DNA of 64,000 nucleotides from Devosia sp. 2618. GTDB lineage: Bacteria; Pseudomonadota; Alphaproteobacteria; Rhizobiales; Devosiaceae. Below are positions 17,823-27,369 of the stretch, one piece after another. How positions within the stretch are numbered: the stretch's first letter is position 1; each line of letters opens with the position of its first letter. Position numbers and translations under genes: made by a program. Below the pieces are notes generated by a model that saw only the letters and a list, made by a program, of their open reading frames with translations, had not been told where the DNA came from and searched no databases. Location of the stretch: assembly GCF_040546815.1 (NCBI RefSeq), contig NZ_JBEPOO010000001.1, forward strand, positions 4,189,965-4,253,964, written 5' to 3'.

Positions 17823-18731
17823 TCACCCCTCAGCCAGCGGATGATGCGTCTCCACCAGTGTGCGCAATTTCTCGTCCAGCACGTGGGTATATATCTGCGT
17901 CGTCGAAATGTCGGCATGCCCCAACAGCATCTGCACTACGCGCAGGTCTGCGCCCCCGGCCAAAAGGTGGCTGGCAAAGGCGTGGCGCAGCACGTGGGGG
18001 GCGATACGGCCCGAACTGATCCCGGCGCGGGCGGCCAGCCCCTTGAGGTCGCGGGCAAAAACCTGACGCGACAGATAGCCCTCGGCGCCGCTGGCCGGAA
18101 ACAGGAACGGGCCGGGCTCAAGCGTTGCCACATAGGTCTTGATGGCGTCGCGGGCGCGGTCGTTGAGCGGCACGATGCGCTCCTTGTTGCCCTTGCCGAG
18201 CACGGTCAGGTAGCTGGTGTCGCGCATCACCGCCGAGCGGCGCAGGCTCACCAGTTCGCTGACGCGCAGGCCCGTGGCATAGAGCAGTTCGAGCAGCACA
18301 TAGAGCCGCAGCGCACCGGCCTGTTTGGCAGCAGAAGCCTCGGCATTGGCTTCACCCTCGGCGGTCGTCAGCAGCCGATCGACCTCGGCAATCGACAGCA
18401 CTTTCGGCAACGCCCGGCTGCTGCGGGGGCTGGCGACAATACGGGTCGGATCATCGGCGCGCATGCCATCGGCACAGAGGAATTTGTGAAACTGGCGGAT
18501 CGCCGATAGCCGCCGCGCCGAGGATGACGATGACAGCCCTTCGGCATGCAGCCGGTCGAGATAGGCGTTGACCGTTTCGCGCTCACTGGTGAGCAGCGTC
18601 TGGTGCCGCCGCGTGACGAAACCGGCATAGTCGGTCAGGTCGCGCCGATAGGCGTCGATGGTGTTTTTGGCCGCACCGCGTTCGGCGCTCATCATTTCGA
18701 GGAACGCGCCGATCAAATGTCCGCCGCTCAT
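17823..18731 (-). CDS. xerD: Tyrosine recombinase XerD
   Basis: A 302-residue recombinase that with XerC resolves chromosome dimers at dif. The SAM-like N-terminal domain (residues 1-90) is followed by the catalytic domain. Visible catalytic residues are Arg in ATGLRVSEL, Lys in GKGNKERIVPL, HxxR in HVLRHAFASHLL, His in LLGHADIS and Tyr in TQIYTHV. Length and the location beside aroK support XerD over a phage integrase. The ATG overlaps the stop of the upstream small gene. Confidence 0.93.
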   Translation of the reverse strand: MSGGHLIGAFLEMMSAERGAAKNTIDAYRRDLTDYAGFVTRRHQTLLTSERETVNAYLDRLHAEGLSSSSSARRLSAIRQFHKFLCADGMRADDPTRIVASPRSSRALPKVLSIAEVDRLLTTAEGEANAEASAAKQAGALRLYVLLELLYATGLRVSELVSLRRSAVMRDTSYLTVLGKGNKERIVPLNDRARDAIKTYVATLEPGPFLFPASGAEGYLSRQVFARDLKGLAARAGISSGRIAPHVLRHAFASHLLAGGADLRVVQMLLGHADISTTQIYTHVLDEKLRTLVETHHPLAEG

Positions 18732-18946
18732 GGCGTCACGGGGGCAGGTGCTGCTTCGGCTTCTTCGGCGGGCGCAGCCTGTCCGGGCAATGGCGCCTGG
18801 CCCCCGGCCAGGAGGTCACGCGTTGGAATACGCACCGTCACCTCCTTGGGCGTTGGCTCGACATAGGCGATCAGCGCGATCATGCCGGCGTAGAAAAGTC
18901 CGCCGAGGAAAAGCAGGGTGATGATAAGTCGGATCAGGGTGGGCAT
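18728..18946 (-). CDS. Small single-pass membrane protein
   Basis: A 72-residue protein: one N-terminal transmembrane helix (LIRLIITLLFLGGLFYAGMI), a short conserved-looking segment EPTPKEVTVRIPTRDLL, and an Ala/Pro-rich tail. Function unknown. It overlaps the xerD ATG by four bases and is divergent from aroK. Confidence 0.7.
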   Translation of the reverse strand: MPTLIRLIITLLFLGGLFYAGMIALIAYVEPTPKEVTVRIPTRDLLAGGQAPLPGQAAPAEEAEAAPAPVTP

Positions 18947-19169
18947 GACGCTCCCGCTTGCAGATTTCTTGCAATTTGCCAGCAAAAGGTTTCGTTTCCG
19001 TAGGCATAGTGTGACGGGCAGGCTTTGACTGCAAGTTCTTGACAGGCGAGAGCCGGACGGCTTGATAGCGCCAACACCGGATCATTCTGCTGCAAGTGGG
19101 AATGGTTCGATTCCTGATCTGTCGCGGTTTTCTGGCCAACTCGCCTGGAAACGCTGTGGGGAGCGCCTT

Positions 19170-19760
19170 TTGAACCGACCGGACGCGGCATCGCGACAGG
19201 CTCGCGCCGAACAGCTTGTCAGGCAACTTGCCGGCAGGCCGCTTGTACTCGTGGGCATGATGGGCGCGGGCAAGACGACCGTCGGTCGCCGCATTGCCGC
19301 AAGGCTGGAGCGCCATTTCCTCGACAGTGACGAGGAAATCGAAAAAGCGGCGCAGATGACCATTCCCGAAATTTTCGAGCAGCGCGGCGAGCCCGAATTT
19401 CGCATGGGCGAAACGCGGGTCATCGCCCGTGTGCTCAAGGAAGATGGCGTCGTGCTGGCCACCGGCGGCGGCGCATTCGTCAATCTCGAAACCCGGGCCT
19501 TGGTCAAGGACGAGGCGATTTCGGTCTGGCTCAAGGCCGAGATCGATATCCTGTTCGAGCGGGTGTCGCGCCGCTCCAACCGACCCTTGCTCAAGACCGC
19601 CAATCCCCGCGCCACGCTCGAAAAGCTGATCGAAGATCGCTATCCCATCTATGCCGAGGCCGATGTGACCGTGGTGTCGCGCGATGTGCCCCAGGATGTG
19701 GTGGCCAGCGACGTCATCGACGCCGTGCTCGCCTATCTCAAACGTCAGGACCGCTCCTAA
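19170..19760 (+). CDS. aroK: Shikimate kinase
   Basis: Phosphorylates shikimate in the fifth step of the chorismate pathway. Walker A GMMGAGKT is at residues ~29-36, the shikimate-binding DSDEEIE follows, and FRMGETRVI plus ATGGGAF complete the family pattern. The TTG at 19170 (196 residues) is preferred to an in-frame ATG at 19062 because GGGGAGCG lies before it and the extra residues do not look conserved. Its stop overlaps the aroB start (TAATG). Confidence 0.95.
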   Translation: MNRPDAASRQARAEQLVRQLAGRPLVLVGMMGAGKTTVGRRIAARLERHFLDSDEEIEKAAQMTIPEIFEQRGEPEFRMGETRVIARVLKEDGVVLATGGGAFVNLETRALVKDEAISVWLKAEIDILFERVSRRSNRPLLKTANPRATLEKLIEDRYPIYAEADVTVVSRDVPQDVVASDVIDAVLAYLKRQDRS

Positions 19761-20872
19761 TGGCCGATATTGCCCACACCGTTCATGTCGCTCTGGGCGA
19801 GCGCGCCTATGACATTCTGATCGGTGACCGGCTGCTGGATGATGCGGGGGCAATTCTGGCCGAGCGCTTCCCCGGTCGCCGCTATGGCATCATCACCGAC
19901 GAGATGGTGGCGCAGGCGCAATTGCCCCGCCTCATCAAATCGCTCGATGCCGCAGGCCTCGGTCATACCGAAATCATCCTGCCGGCCGGCGAAAGCACAA
20001 AGTCATGGGCCTTTCTCGGCCAGGCTGTCGAAGGCATTCTGGCCGCGCGGCTCGAACGCGGCGATCTCATCATCGCCTTGGGCGGTGGGGTGATCGGCGA
20101 TCTCTCGGGCTTTGCAGCAGCGATCGCGCGACGCGGCATGGATTTCGTGCAGATGCCGACCTCGCTTCTGGCGCAGGTCGATAGCTCGGTCGGCGGCAAG
20201 ACCGGCATCAATTCCCCGCATGGCAAGAACCTGATCGGCGCCTTCCATCAGCCCAAACTGGTGCTGGCCGACCTCTCCACCCTCGATACGCTCAGCCCGC
20301 GCCAGTTCGCTGCCGGCTATGCCGAAGTGGTCAAATATGGCCTGATCGACGATGAAGACTTCTTCTTCTGGCTCGAAGAGCATCAGGCCGAAATCTTCGC
20401 CGGTGGCCCGGCGCGCGGCGAAGCCATTGCCCGCTGCTGTGCCCACAAGGCGCGCGTCGTCATCGAAGACGAAAAAGAACTCGGCGTCCGCGCGCTACTC
20501 AATCTGGGCCACACGTTTGGCCATGCGCTCGAAAAAGACACCGGTTATTCGGACCGCCTGCTGCATGGCGAAGGCGTCGCCATCGGCATGGTGCTGGCCC
20601 ACGGCTTTTCCGCCAAACTCGGCCTCGCCCCCAGTCAGGACACCGGCCGCATCGCCGCGCATCTGAAAAAGTCCGGCCTGCCCACCACACTGGCCGACAT
20701 CCCCGGCACGCTCGGCTCAACCGAGACCCTGATGGCCGCCATCGCCCAGGACAAAAAAGTCACCCGCGGCGCGCTGACCTTCATTCTGACCTGTGGCATC
20801 GGACAGGCGTTTATCGAACGCAATGTCGATGGCGCGGCAGTCGCGGCATATCTGGATGAAATGCGGGGCTAA
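19760..20872 (+). CDS. aroB: 3-Dehydroquinate synthase
   Basis: Converts DAHP to dehydroquinate using NAD and a metal, the second chorismate step. The 370 residues include GGGVIGDLSGFAAA and PTSLLAQVDSSVGGKTGIN, and the metal-binding His/Glu region GHTFGHALEK...LLHGEGVAIGM. It is coupled to aroK by a one-base overlap. Confidence 0.97.
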   Translation: MADIAHTVHVALGERAYDILIGDRLLDDAGAILAERFPGRRYGIITDEMVAQAQLPRLIKSLDAAGLGHTEIILPAGESTKSWAFLGQAVEGILAARLERGDLIIALGGGVIGDLSGFAAAIARRGMDFVQMPTSLLAQVDSSVGGKTGINSPHGKNLIGAFHQPKLVLADLSTLDTLSPRQFAAGYAEVVKYGLIDDEDFFFWLEEHQAEIFAGGPARGEAIARCCAHKARVVIEDEKELGVRALLNLGHTFGHALEKDTGYSDRLLHGEGVAIGMVLAHGFSAKLGLAPSQDTGRIAAHLKKSGLPTTLADIPGTLGSTETLMAAIAQDKKVTRGALTFILTCGIGQAFIERNVDGAAVAAYLDEMRG

Positions 20873-20875
20873 GCC

Positions 20876-20926
20876 TCTTCCCTCTCCCGCAAGGGGAGAA
20901 GGGAAGAGCTCACCCCGCCGCCCCCT
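20876..20926. repeat. Single half of a family B palindromic repeat
   Basis: CTTCCCTCTCCCGCAAGGGGAGAAGGGAAG forms one hairpin just past the aroB stop and may act as its terminator. The paired half is absent. Confidence 0.55.
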
Positions 20927-21020
20927 TGAACGACGCGTCTCTGCGGCACATTTATGCTCTGCAACCCCATCTATCGATTGCGGGCCTCTTGTTCGGCATG
21001 GTCACGGCAACCCGCGCGCG

Positions 21021-21293
21021 TTAAAATGGTCCCTCGGTCGGCAGGACGTCGATGGCCAGGGCGTGAACCCGGCCTTTGAGGTCGGCATCGAGCACTTCAT
21101 TGATCGCGCGGTGTTGCGCAACGCGGCTCATCCCGTCAAAATGACGGGTCGCGATTCTGACACGAAAATGGGTTTCACCACCCTCCCGCCATCCGGCATG
21201 ACCGAAATGTTTGTTCGATTCGTCGATCACATCAAGGAATACGGGGGCAAATTTGTCGGTAAGCTTGGCGGTCAGGGTGTCTTTGACGCTCAT
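21021..21293 (-). CDS. BolA-family protein
   Basis: A 90-residue BolA-like protein. Family features are the N-terminal KDTLTAKLTDKF and the FRVRIATRHFDGMSRVAQHRAI stretch, holding the conserved RHF...R pattern that binds Fe-S clusters with monothiol glutaredoxins. It is divergent from the J-domain gene. Whether it regulates transcription or iron-sulfur delivery is open. Confidence 0.9.
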   Translation of the reverse strand: MSVKDTLTAKLTDKFAPVFLDVIDESNKHFGHAGWREGGETHFRVRIATRHFDGMSRVAQHRAINEVLDADLKGRVHALAIDVLPTEGPF

Positions 21294-21336
21294 GGCGGCG
21301 GGCCTTCCATCTGGTGTGGCACTTAACTAGGCGAGA

Positions 21337-21972
21337 ATGAAACTGTCGTCCAAGATCTTTGATTCCATTCGCATCAAGCCTCGCAAGGAAGAAAAGCCTG
21401 CGCAGGTTGAGGACGTCTGTGACTGGGAAGGCTGCGTAAAGCCCGGTGAATACAAGGCGCCAAAGGGCGCAAAAGGCGCGGGGCAGTACCACCACTTCTG
21501 CCTCGAGCACGTTCGTCACTATAACACCTCGTTCAATTTCTTTGCCGACATGGACAAGGATGAACTCGAGGAAGCGCTGCATACGCCCCCCAAGGCCGAG
21601 GCGCGCTCAAGCTTTGCCACCGGCAATCCGGGCGTGCGCACCTCGCGTGCGGCGCGCACCGCTGCCTCCAGCCTGCGTCCCGGCGACAAGTATGGCGACC
21701 CGTTTGGCGTGTTCGCCAAGTACCGCCATCGCCAGGCCCAGACCCCGGCTGCCGAGCGCATCAAGCCGCTGCATGAGCCGGATCGCCGGGCGCTTGAAAC
21801 GCTCGGTCTGGTCGGGCCCACCAAGTCCGATGACATCAAGAGCGCCTACAAGACGCTGGTCAAAATCCACCACCCCGACGCCAATGGCGGTGACAAATCA
21901 TCGGAAGACCGCCTGCGCGCCATCATCGCAGCCTACTCCCACCTCAAGAAGGCGGGGTTTGTCGCGAAGTAG
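21337..21972 (+). CDS. J-domain protein
   Basis: A 211-residue protein with a C-terminal J domain (~residues 148-208): ALETLGLVGP, YKTLVKIHHPDANGG with the DnaK-stimulating HPD, and the final helix RLRAIIAAYSHLKKAG. The N-terminal part has CDWEGC and HHFCLEHV, a possible Cys/His metal site. It lacks the Gly/Phe and zinc domains of DnaJ proper, so it is a DnaK partner for specific clients. This bolA-dnaJ-cobS order is common in the order. Confidence 0.88.
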   Translation: MKLSSKIFDSIRIKPRKEEKPAQVEDVCDWEGCVKPGEYKAPKGAKGAGQYHHFCLEHVRHYNTSFNFFADMDKDELEEALHTPPKAEARSSFATGNPGVRTSRAARTAASSLRPGDKYGDPFGVFAKYRHRQAQTPAAERIKPLHEPDRRALETLGLVGPTKSDDIKSAYKTLVKIHHPDANGGDKSSEDRLRAIIAAYSHLKKAGFVAK

Positions 21973-21978
21973 CGGTTC

Positions 21979-22112
21979 CTCACCTCTCCCTTTGGGGGAG
22001 AGGTCGACCCGAAGGGGCGGGTGAGGGGGCTTTCCCACTCACTGCATCCAGAAAAGGCCCCCTCACCCGTCGGCGGAGCCGCCGACCTATCCCCCGAGGG
22101 AGAGGTGAAGCG
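21979..22112. repeat. Inverted-pair palindromic repeat (family B) upstream of cobS
   Basis: The left half CACCTCTCCCTTTGGGGGAGAGGT, a variable hairpin, then GGGTGAGGGGGC is mirrored by GGCCCCCTCACCC, hairpin GTCGGCGG-AGCCGCCGAC, CTATCCCCCGAGGGAGAGGTG. The second hairpin differs in sequence from other copies while its pairing is kept. Confidence 0.8.
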
Positions 22113-22198
22113 GAGGCTACCGCCACCGTCACAATGCTGCTATAGAGCCCGCGACTTTTCTGCCCTCCTGCCGCTAATTTTCCGCCAAGAGCTTTGCC

Positions 22199-23182
22199 AT
22201 GACTGAGTACGCCAATCTGCCTGACACCGAATATTCGGCTCGGGAGCTGTTCGGCATCGACACCGATATGAAGGTGATGGGCTACAAAGAAGCCAACAGC
22301 CACGTGCCACCGATCGATCCGGATTACCTGTTCGACCGCAACACGACCCTGGCGATTCTGGCCGGCTTTCAGTACAACCGCCGCGTCATGGTGCAGGGCT
22401 ATCACGGCACCGGCAAGTCGACGCATATCGAGCAGGTTGCGGCGCGCCTCAACTGGCCGCTGGTCCGCGTGAACCTCGACAGCCATGTGTCGCGTATCGA
22501 TCTCGTCGGCAAGGACGCGATCGTGCTCAAGGACGGCAAGCAGATCACCGAATTCCGCGATGGCATCCTGCCATGGGCCGTGCAGAACAACGTCGCGCTG
22601 GTGTTTGACGAATATGACGCCGGTCGTCCAGACGTGATGTTCGTGATCCAGCGCGTGCTTGAAGTGGCGGGTCGGCTGACCTTGCTCGACCAGAACCGCG
22701 TGATCGTGCCCCATCCGGCGTTCCGGCTGTTCTCGACCACCAATACCATTGGTCTGGGCGATACGTCGGGCCTCTATCACGGCACCCAGCAGATCAACCA
22801 GGGTCAGATGGACCGCTGGAGCCTGGTCACGACGCTGAACTACCTGCCACACGACAAGGAAGTCGGCATCGTTCTGGCCAAGAACAAAGCCTATGGCGCC
22901 GACGAGAAGGGCAAGAAGCTCGTCTCCAACATGGTGCGTCTGGCTGACCTCACCCGTCAGGCTTTCATCAATGGCGATCTGTCGACCGTCATGAGCCCGC
23001 GTGCTGTCATCACCTGGGCCGAAAACACCCAGATTTTCGGTGGCGATATCGGCTTTGCCTTCCGGCTGACGTTTCTGAACAAATGCGACGAACTCGAGCG
23101 CCCCGTGGTTGCCGAATTCTACCAGCGCGTGTTCGGCGAAGATCTGCCTGAATCGTCGGCCAATCTGGCTGTATCGGTTTAA
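22199..23182 (+). CDS. cobS: Aerobic cobaltochelatase subunit CobS
   Basis: The AAA+ ATPase of the CobNST cobaltochelatase, which inserts cobalt into hydrogenobyrinic acid a,c-diamide in aerobic cobalamin synthesis. Walker [10 protein letters not shown] is at residues 67-75; Walker B is in [10 protein letters not shown]; the sensor [12 protein letters not shown] follows. The 327 residues match the family. cobT follows after a repeat pair; cobN is not in the window. Confidence 0.96.
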   Translation: MTEYANLPDTEYSARELFGIDTDMKVMGYKEANSHVPPIDPDYLFDRNTTLAILAGFQYNRRVMVQGYHGTGKSTHIEQVAARLNWPLVRVNLDSHVSRIDLVGKDAIVLKDGKQITEFRDGILPWAVQNNVALVFDEYDAGRPDVMFVIQRVLEVAGRLTLLDQNRVIVPHPAFRLFSTTNTIGLGDTSGLYHGTQQINQGQMDRWSLVTTLNYLPHDKEVGIVLAKNKAYGADEKGKKLVSNMVRLADLTRQAFINGDLSTVMSPRAVITWAENTQIFGGDIGFAFRLTFLNKCDELERPVVAEFYQRVFGEDLPESSANLAVSV

Positions 23183-23186
23183 GTTA

Positions 23187-23316
23187 AAGGCCCCCTCACC
23201 CGGCCCTTCGGGCCGACCTCTCCCCCAAGGGAGAGGTGCAGGGGGTTCGGCGTTTCTCACCTCTCCCTTGGGGGAGAGGTCGCCGCGTAGCGGCGGGTGA
23301 GGGGGCCTTCCCCCAA
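23187..23316. repeat. Inverted-pair palindromic repeat (family B) between cobS and cobT
   Basis: The left half GGCCCCCTCACCC, hairpin GCCC-TTC-GGGC, CTCTCCCCCAAGGGAGAGGTG is mirrored by CACCTCTCCCTTGGGGGAGAGG, hairpin CCGC-GTA-GCGG, GGGTGAGGGGGCC. It lies inside a presumed operon. Confidence 0.85.
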
Positions 23317-23331
23317 CCGACGAGCATCCAG

Positions 23332-25221
23332 ATGGCACAACCACCGCGCAGCAAAGCCAATAAGCCAGACCAGACCCAGCTGTTCAAATCAGCCATGGGT
23401 GCGACGGTGCGCGCCATTGGTGGCAAGGCCGATCTTGAAGTGACCTTTACGGCTGATCGGCCGCTTTTGACCTCGGACAAGGCGCGTCTGGCCAATCTGC
23501 CGCGCCTGCCCACCAAGCGCGATATTGCCATTGCCCGCGGGCAGGGCGACGCCATGGCCATGCGTCTGGCCAGCCACGATCCCGATACCCACCGCAAGCG
23601 CTCGCCGATGGACCCCATCGCCCGCGCCGCGTTCGACGCGCTCGAACAGGCCCGTGTCGAGGCTCTGGGCTGCGTGCGCATGCCCGGCATGGTCGGCAAT
23701 ATCAGCGAAATGCTGGAAGACCGGCTGTTCCGCGCCAATTTTGCCGAGATCGACGACAAGGGCGATGCGCCGATCGCCGAGGCCCTTGGCCTGCTGTTGC
23801 GTGAAAAGCTCGCTGGCGTGCCGGTGCCACCATCGGGCCACGCGCTGGTTGATCTGTGGCGCAAGGAAATCGAAGACAAGGGCGGCAAGTCGCTCGATGA
23901 TCTTCTGACCCGCTACGAAAATCAGGACGAGTTCAGCAAGGCCGCCAAGGCGCTGCTGCGCGATCTCAACCTTGTGCCCGAAAGCGAACTGGAAGACCCT
24001 GACGCGTCGGACGATGAGACCGACGAAAATCAGGAACCCGATCAGGGCGAAGCCTCCGACCAGTCGCCCGAACAGGGCGAGGGCGAGAACGACAGCGAGG
24101 ATTCCGATCAGGACGAGCAGGCCGGCGAATCGGAAGAAACCGGCGATGTCGACGGCATTGAGTCCGACATGGCCGATACCGACGAGGACGCTGCGGCCGA
24201 AGCTGGCGAAGACGCACCCATGCCCCCACCGGGTAAGGATGGCGGCACCCAGCTCTCCAATCAGTTCAACTACAAGGTGTTCACCACCAAGTTCGACGAG
24301 ATCGTCAAGGCGGCCGAACTCTGCCCGCCCGACGAGCTCGATCAGCTCCGTGCTCTGCTCGACAAGCAGTTGGAAAACCTGGCCGGCGCCGTGGCGCGGC
24401 TGGCCAACAAGCTGCAGCGTCGTTTGATGGCGAAGCAAAACCGCTCTTGGCAGTTCGATCTCGAAGAAGGCCTGCTCGATACGGCGCGTCTGACGCGTGT
24501 CGTCACCGACCCGATGCAGGCTCTGTCCTTCAAGGTCGAAAACGACACCGATTTCCGCGACACAGTCGTCACCTTGCTGATCGACAATTCCGGCTCGATG
24601 CGCGGCCGCCCGATCACCATTGCGGCGATCTGCGGCGACATTCTTGCGCGCACGCTGGAGCGTTGCGGCGTCAAGGTCGAGATCCTGGGTTTCACCACCC
24701 GCGCCTGGAAGGGGGGCAAGAGCCGCGAAGCCTGGCTCGAAGCGGGCCGTCCGGCCAATCCGGGCCGCGTCAACGATGTGCGCCACATCATCTACAAGGC
24801 TGCCGACGAGCCATGGCGTCATGCCCGCCGCAACCTCGGCCTGATGATGCGCGAAGGTCTGCTCAAGGAAAACATCGACGGCGAAGCGCTCGAATGGGCC
24901 CGTCGACGCCTGATGGCCCGTCCTGAAGCGCGCCGTATCCTCATGGTGATTTCCGATGGGGCGCCGGTCGATGACTCGACCCAGTCGGTCAATGCCGGCA
25001 ATTATCTCGAAGCCCATCTCCGTCAGGTGATCGAGGACATCGAAACCCGCTCGCCCATCCAGCTGGTGGCGGTGGGCATTGGCCATGACGTGACGCGTTA
25101 TTATCGCCGCGCCGTCACCCTGCTCGATGCCGAAGAACTGGCCGGAGCGCTGACCGACGAGCTGGCCTCGTTGTTTGACGAAGAAATGCCGGCTCAAGCA
25201 CGGCGGCGGGGACGGGGATGA
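23332..25221 (+). CDS. cobT: Aerobic cobaltochelatase subunit CobT
   Basis: The 629-residue partner of CobS. The N-terminal domain (1-220) is followed by a very acidic stretch (residues ~222-305, rich in D/E/Q). The C-terminal von Willebrand A domain carries the metal-site motif DNSGSMRG (~residue 417). Together CobS and CobT form the chaperone-like rings that drive CobN. The ATG at 23332 begins the family N-terminus ([19 protein letters not shown]). Reading further upstream would translate the repeat. It overlaps the next gene by four bases. Confidence 0.95.
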   Translation: MAQPPRSKANKPDQTQLFKSAMGATVRAIGGKADLEVTFTADRPLLTSDKARLANLPRLPTKRDIAIARGQGDAMAMRLASHDPDTHRKRSPMDPIARAAFDALEQARVEALGCVRMPGMVGNISEMLEDRLFRANFAEIDDKGDAPIAEALGLLLREKLAGVPVPPSGHALVDLWRKEIEDKGGKSLDDLLTRYENQDEFSKAAKALLRDLNLVPESELEDPDASDDETDENQEPDQGEASDQSPEQGEGENDSEDSDQDEQAGESEETGDVDGIESDMADTDEDAAAEAGEDAPMPPPGKDGGTQLSNQFNYKVFTTKFDEIVKAAELCPPDELDQLRALLDKQLENLAGAVARLANKLQRRLMAKQNRSWQFDLEEGLLDTARLTRVVTDPMQALSFKVENDTDFRDTVVTLLIDNSGSMRGRPITIAAICGDILARTLERCGVKVEILGFTTRAWKGGKSREAWLEAGRPANPGRVNDVRHIIYKAADEPWRHARRNLGLMMREGLLKENIDGEALEWARRRLMARPEARRILMVISDGAPVDDSTQSVNAGNYLEAHLRQVIEDIETRSPIQLVAVGIGHDVTRYYRRAVTLLDAEELAGALTDELASLFDEEMPAQARRRGRG

Positions 25222-26210
25222 CCCGGCTTCTCGCCGCAATCGCTGCGGCCTTGCTGGTGGGCGTCTCCGCCGCCAGCGCGGTCGAAGCGACGGTGAGTGC
25301 CACCCCAATCACCCGGTTCAAGGATAGCGACATCGACCAGAAGGTCGACAAGCTGATCTTTCGTGGCGGCATCGCCATGACCAGCCCCGATGACACTTTT
25401 GGAGGCCTCTCGGGCCTGACAGTCACCGGCCCCGACCAGCATGTCACCTTCGTCTCAGACCGGGGCAATTTCGTTGTCGGGCAACTGGCCTATGACGATG
25501 ATGATCGCCTGTTCGGCTTTATCGGGGTGCGCATCGAGGCCATGCGCAATTCCAAGGGCGATGTGCTGCCCCGCCAATATGCCAAGGACGCCGAAAGCGT
25601 CGATACGGTCTATCGTGATGGCGTTCCCGTCGCCGTCCGCGTCGGCTTCGAGCACCTGACCCGCGTCGCCGACTTTGCGATCACCGATGGCATGCCCGGC
25701 GGTCCGGCGCGGGAAGTTGCCATCCCGCAATGGCTGACCGATCTGCGCACCAATGAATCACTGGAATCGGTCTGCATCGCACCGCCCGCTTCACCGGTTG
25801 CCGGCTCGACCCTGCTGCTGACCGAGGAATATCTCGACGAGGCCGGCAATCATCGCGGCTATCTGCTCGGCCAGAACGACAAGGGCCCGATCACCTATTT
25901 CAATAGCCCGGTGGTCAATCCCACCGAATGTGCCTTCCTGCCCAATGGCGATCTGCTGGTGTTGGAGCGCGGCATTTCCATGCTGAGCTTCGTGATGAAC
26001 CTCCGCCGGGTTCCTGCCGCCGACGTGCGGCCGGGCAATCTGATGGTGGGCGAATTGCTGTTATCGGCCACCGGCGGCTCGATCGACAATATGGAAGCCA
26101 TGACAGTCCACACTGCACCCAATGGCGAAATGCGGATTTTGATCGGCTCGGACAACAATTTCAACGATTGGCAGCGCAGCCTGCTGCTGGAATTTGCACT
26201 GCCGGAATAG
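25218..26210 (+). CDS. Secreted phytase-like esterase-domain protein
   Basis: A 330-residue exported protein of the 'esterase-like activity of phytase' family (PF13449). The signal peptide ends VSAASA. Motifs typical of this beta-propeller-like family are [23 protein letters not shown] near residue 70 and the later [11 protein letters not shown]. The start overlaps the cobT stop (ATGA), a linkage often seen in the order. Its substrate is unknown and it probably has no role in cobalamin synthesis. Confidence 0.85.
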   Translation: MTRLLAAIAAALLVGVSAASAVEATVSATPITRFKDSDIDQKVDKLIFRGGIAMTSPDDTFGGLSGLTVTGPDQHVTFVSDRGNFVVGQLAYDDDDRLFGFIGVRIEAMRNSKGDVLPRQYAKDAESVDTVYRDGVPVAVRVGFEHLTRVADFAITDGMPGGPAREVAIPQWLTDLRTNESLESVCIAPPASPVAGSTLLLTEEYLDEAGNHRGYLLGQNDKGPITYFNSPVVNPTECAFLPNGDLLVLERGISMLSFVMNLRRVPAADVRPGNLMVGELLLSATGGSIDNMEAMTVHTAPNGEMRILIGSDNNFNDWQRSLLLEFALPE

Positions 26211-26211
26211 G

Positions 26212-26340
26212 GGATACCCCCACCCAGCCCCCCCCTGATAGGGGGAGGAGCCCATCCGGCGTTTGCCAACAATCCAGCCCCAACCACCGCACAGATTCCT
26301 CCCCCTATCAGGGGGAGGCGAGGTGGGGGTATCCCAACAA
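26212..26340. repeat. Inverted-pair palindromic repeat (family C)
   Basis: GGGATACCCCCACCCAGCCC and CCCCTGATAGGGGGAGGA are mirrored by TCCTCCCCCTATCAGGGGGA and GAGGTGGGGGTATCCC. It lies between two convergent genes and could serve both as a terminator. Confidence 0.8.
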
Positions 26341-26346
26341 AGAATC

Positions 26347-27036
26347 CTAAAGCCGTCCGGCCCCAAGCGCCGGCAGCGGCCTGATCCGCCCCATCAGCAG
26401 CCGATAGGGCGCCAGCAACAGCAGCGCCGCCAGGAACTTGACCATGAAGTCGCCAGAGGCCAGCGAGGTCCAGAGCGGCACTTCGGGCCCAACGCCCAGC
26501 CATGGCGCGGGGAAGCCCAGCGAGCCATCCTCCAGCCCGAAGAAATAGTCGACGCCGACCAGCGCGGGGGCGAAGGCCACCGAAAAGAAGATCGCGGTAT
26601 CGATCATCGAACCAAACAGCGATGCAGCCAGCGGCGGCACAAACCAGGCCTTGGCGGCGCGCAGGCGCGAGAAGATCGAGATATCGAGCAACTGCCCAAC
26701 GAGGAATGCTGCCGCCGAGGCCAGCGCGATGCGCTGGGTGGTCGCGGCGCCGCCCTCGGTGTTCCAGGGCAGCGGATTGGCGCTGAGATAGAAGGACAGC
26801 GCCAGACCCACCAGAAAGCCAACCAGCACCACCAGCCGCGCATTGCGCGGGCCGTCATAGCGGTTGGTGAGATCCGAGATCAGGAAGGCAAAGGGGAAGG
26901 TGAAGGCCCCCCAGGTCAGCAGGTCAGCCAGATTGACCGAGCCGATATGGGCCTGCAGTGGATAGAGAACCAGAATATTGGACGCGGCAACGACCACGAC
27001 CATGGCGGCCACGGCCGCAATGAAACGAGCTAGCAT
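26347..27036 (-). CDS. Queuosine precursor transporter (VUT/YhhQ family)
   Basis: A 229-residue integral membrane protein with about six hydrophobic helices. Characteristic features are NLADLLTWGAFTFPFAFLISDLTNR near residue 38 and LASAAAFLVGQLLDISIF. YhhQ-family members import preQ0/preQ1 for queuosine tRNA modification. The ATG at 27036 is chosen over upstream codons because AGAGGTG precedes it. No preQ1 riboswitch was recognised in the leader. Confidence 0.88.
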   Translation of the reverse strand: MLARFIAAVAAMVVVVAASNILVLYPLQAHIGSVNLADLLTWGAFTFPFAFLISDLTNRYDGPRNARLVVLVGFLVGLALSFYLSANPLPWNTEGGAATTQRIALASAAAFLVGQLLDISIFSRLRAAKAWFVPPLAASLFGSMIDTAIFFSVAFAPALVGVDYFFGLEDGSLGFPAPWLGVGPEVPLWTSLASGDFMVKFLAALLLLAPYRLLMGRIRPLPALGAGRL

Positions 27037-27162
27037 CAGAATGCACCTCTGTTGGGCGCGATCCAGCAAAAGACCGGTGCGCCGTGTTTTGATCGGGGCA
27101 GGGGCGACCCTAACCACCAGACGTCACCCTCGGGCCAGACCCGAGGGCACTTTACTTGTTGT

Positions 27163-27294
27163 GCCACGCCCTCGTGGTTCGAGGGTCGCTGCGCTCCCGC
27201 CTCACCATGAGGTCTACTGGGAGCACATTTCTATCTGGAGCCCTTATGGTGAGGTGCGAGTTCTTACGAGCCTCGAACCACGAGGGCGTGCCCA
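27163..27294. repeat. Inverted-pair palindromic repeat (family A)
   Basis: The third full copy of the GTGGTTCGAGG/CTCACCATGAGG design, between the transporter promoter and the rpmB terminator. A palindrome CCCTCGGGCCAGACCCGAGGG (GIY-YIG-linked family) lies just left of it at 27127-27148. Confidence 0.8.
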
Positions 27295-27305
27295 CCATGG
27301 TCCCC

Positions 27306-27347
27306 CCAAAAACAAAAACCGCGCGGACTTTTCGGCCCACGCGGCTA
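27306..27347 (-). terminator. Rho-independent terminator of rpmB
   Basis: On the minus strand CCGCGTGGGCCGAAAAGTCCGCGCGG forms a stem-loop and is followed by TTTTTGTTTTTGGGG. It lies about 25 bases past the rpmB stop. Confidence 0.85.
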
Positions 27348-27369
27348 ATTCTAGATCGGAAGGTTTCGC

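Noticed and set aside
17823..18731. Phage or integron integrase
   Set aside because: Length, catalytic pattern and position beside aroK identify housekeeping XerD; there are no attachment sites or phage genes.
21973..22198. Cobalamin riboswitch before cobS
   Set aside because: No B12-box sequence; the space is taken up by a family B repeat pair.
23389..25308. A 639-codon open frame antisense to cobT
   Set aside because: Shadow of the cobT reading frame; low-complexity translation without homology signals.
27037..27130. preQ1 riboswitch before the queuosine precursor transporter
   Set aside because: The expected short H-type pseudoknot sequence could not be found in the leader.
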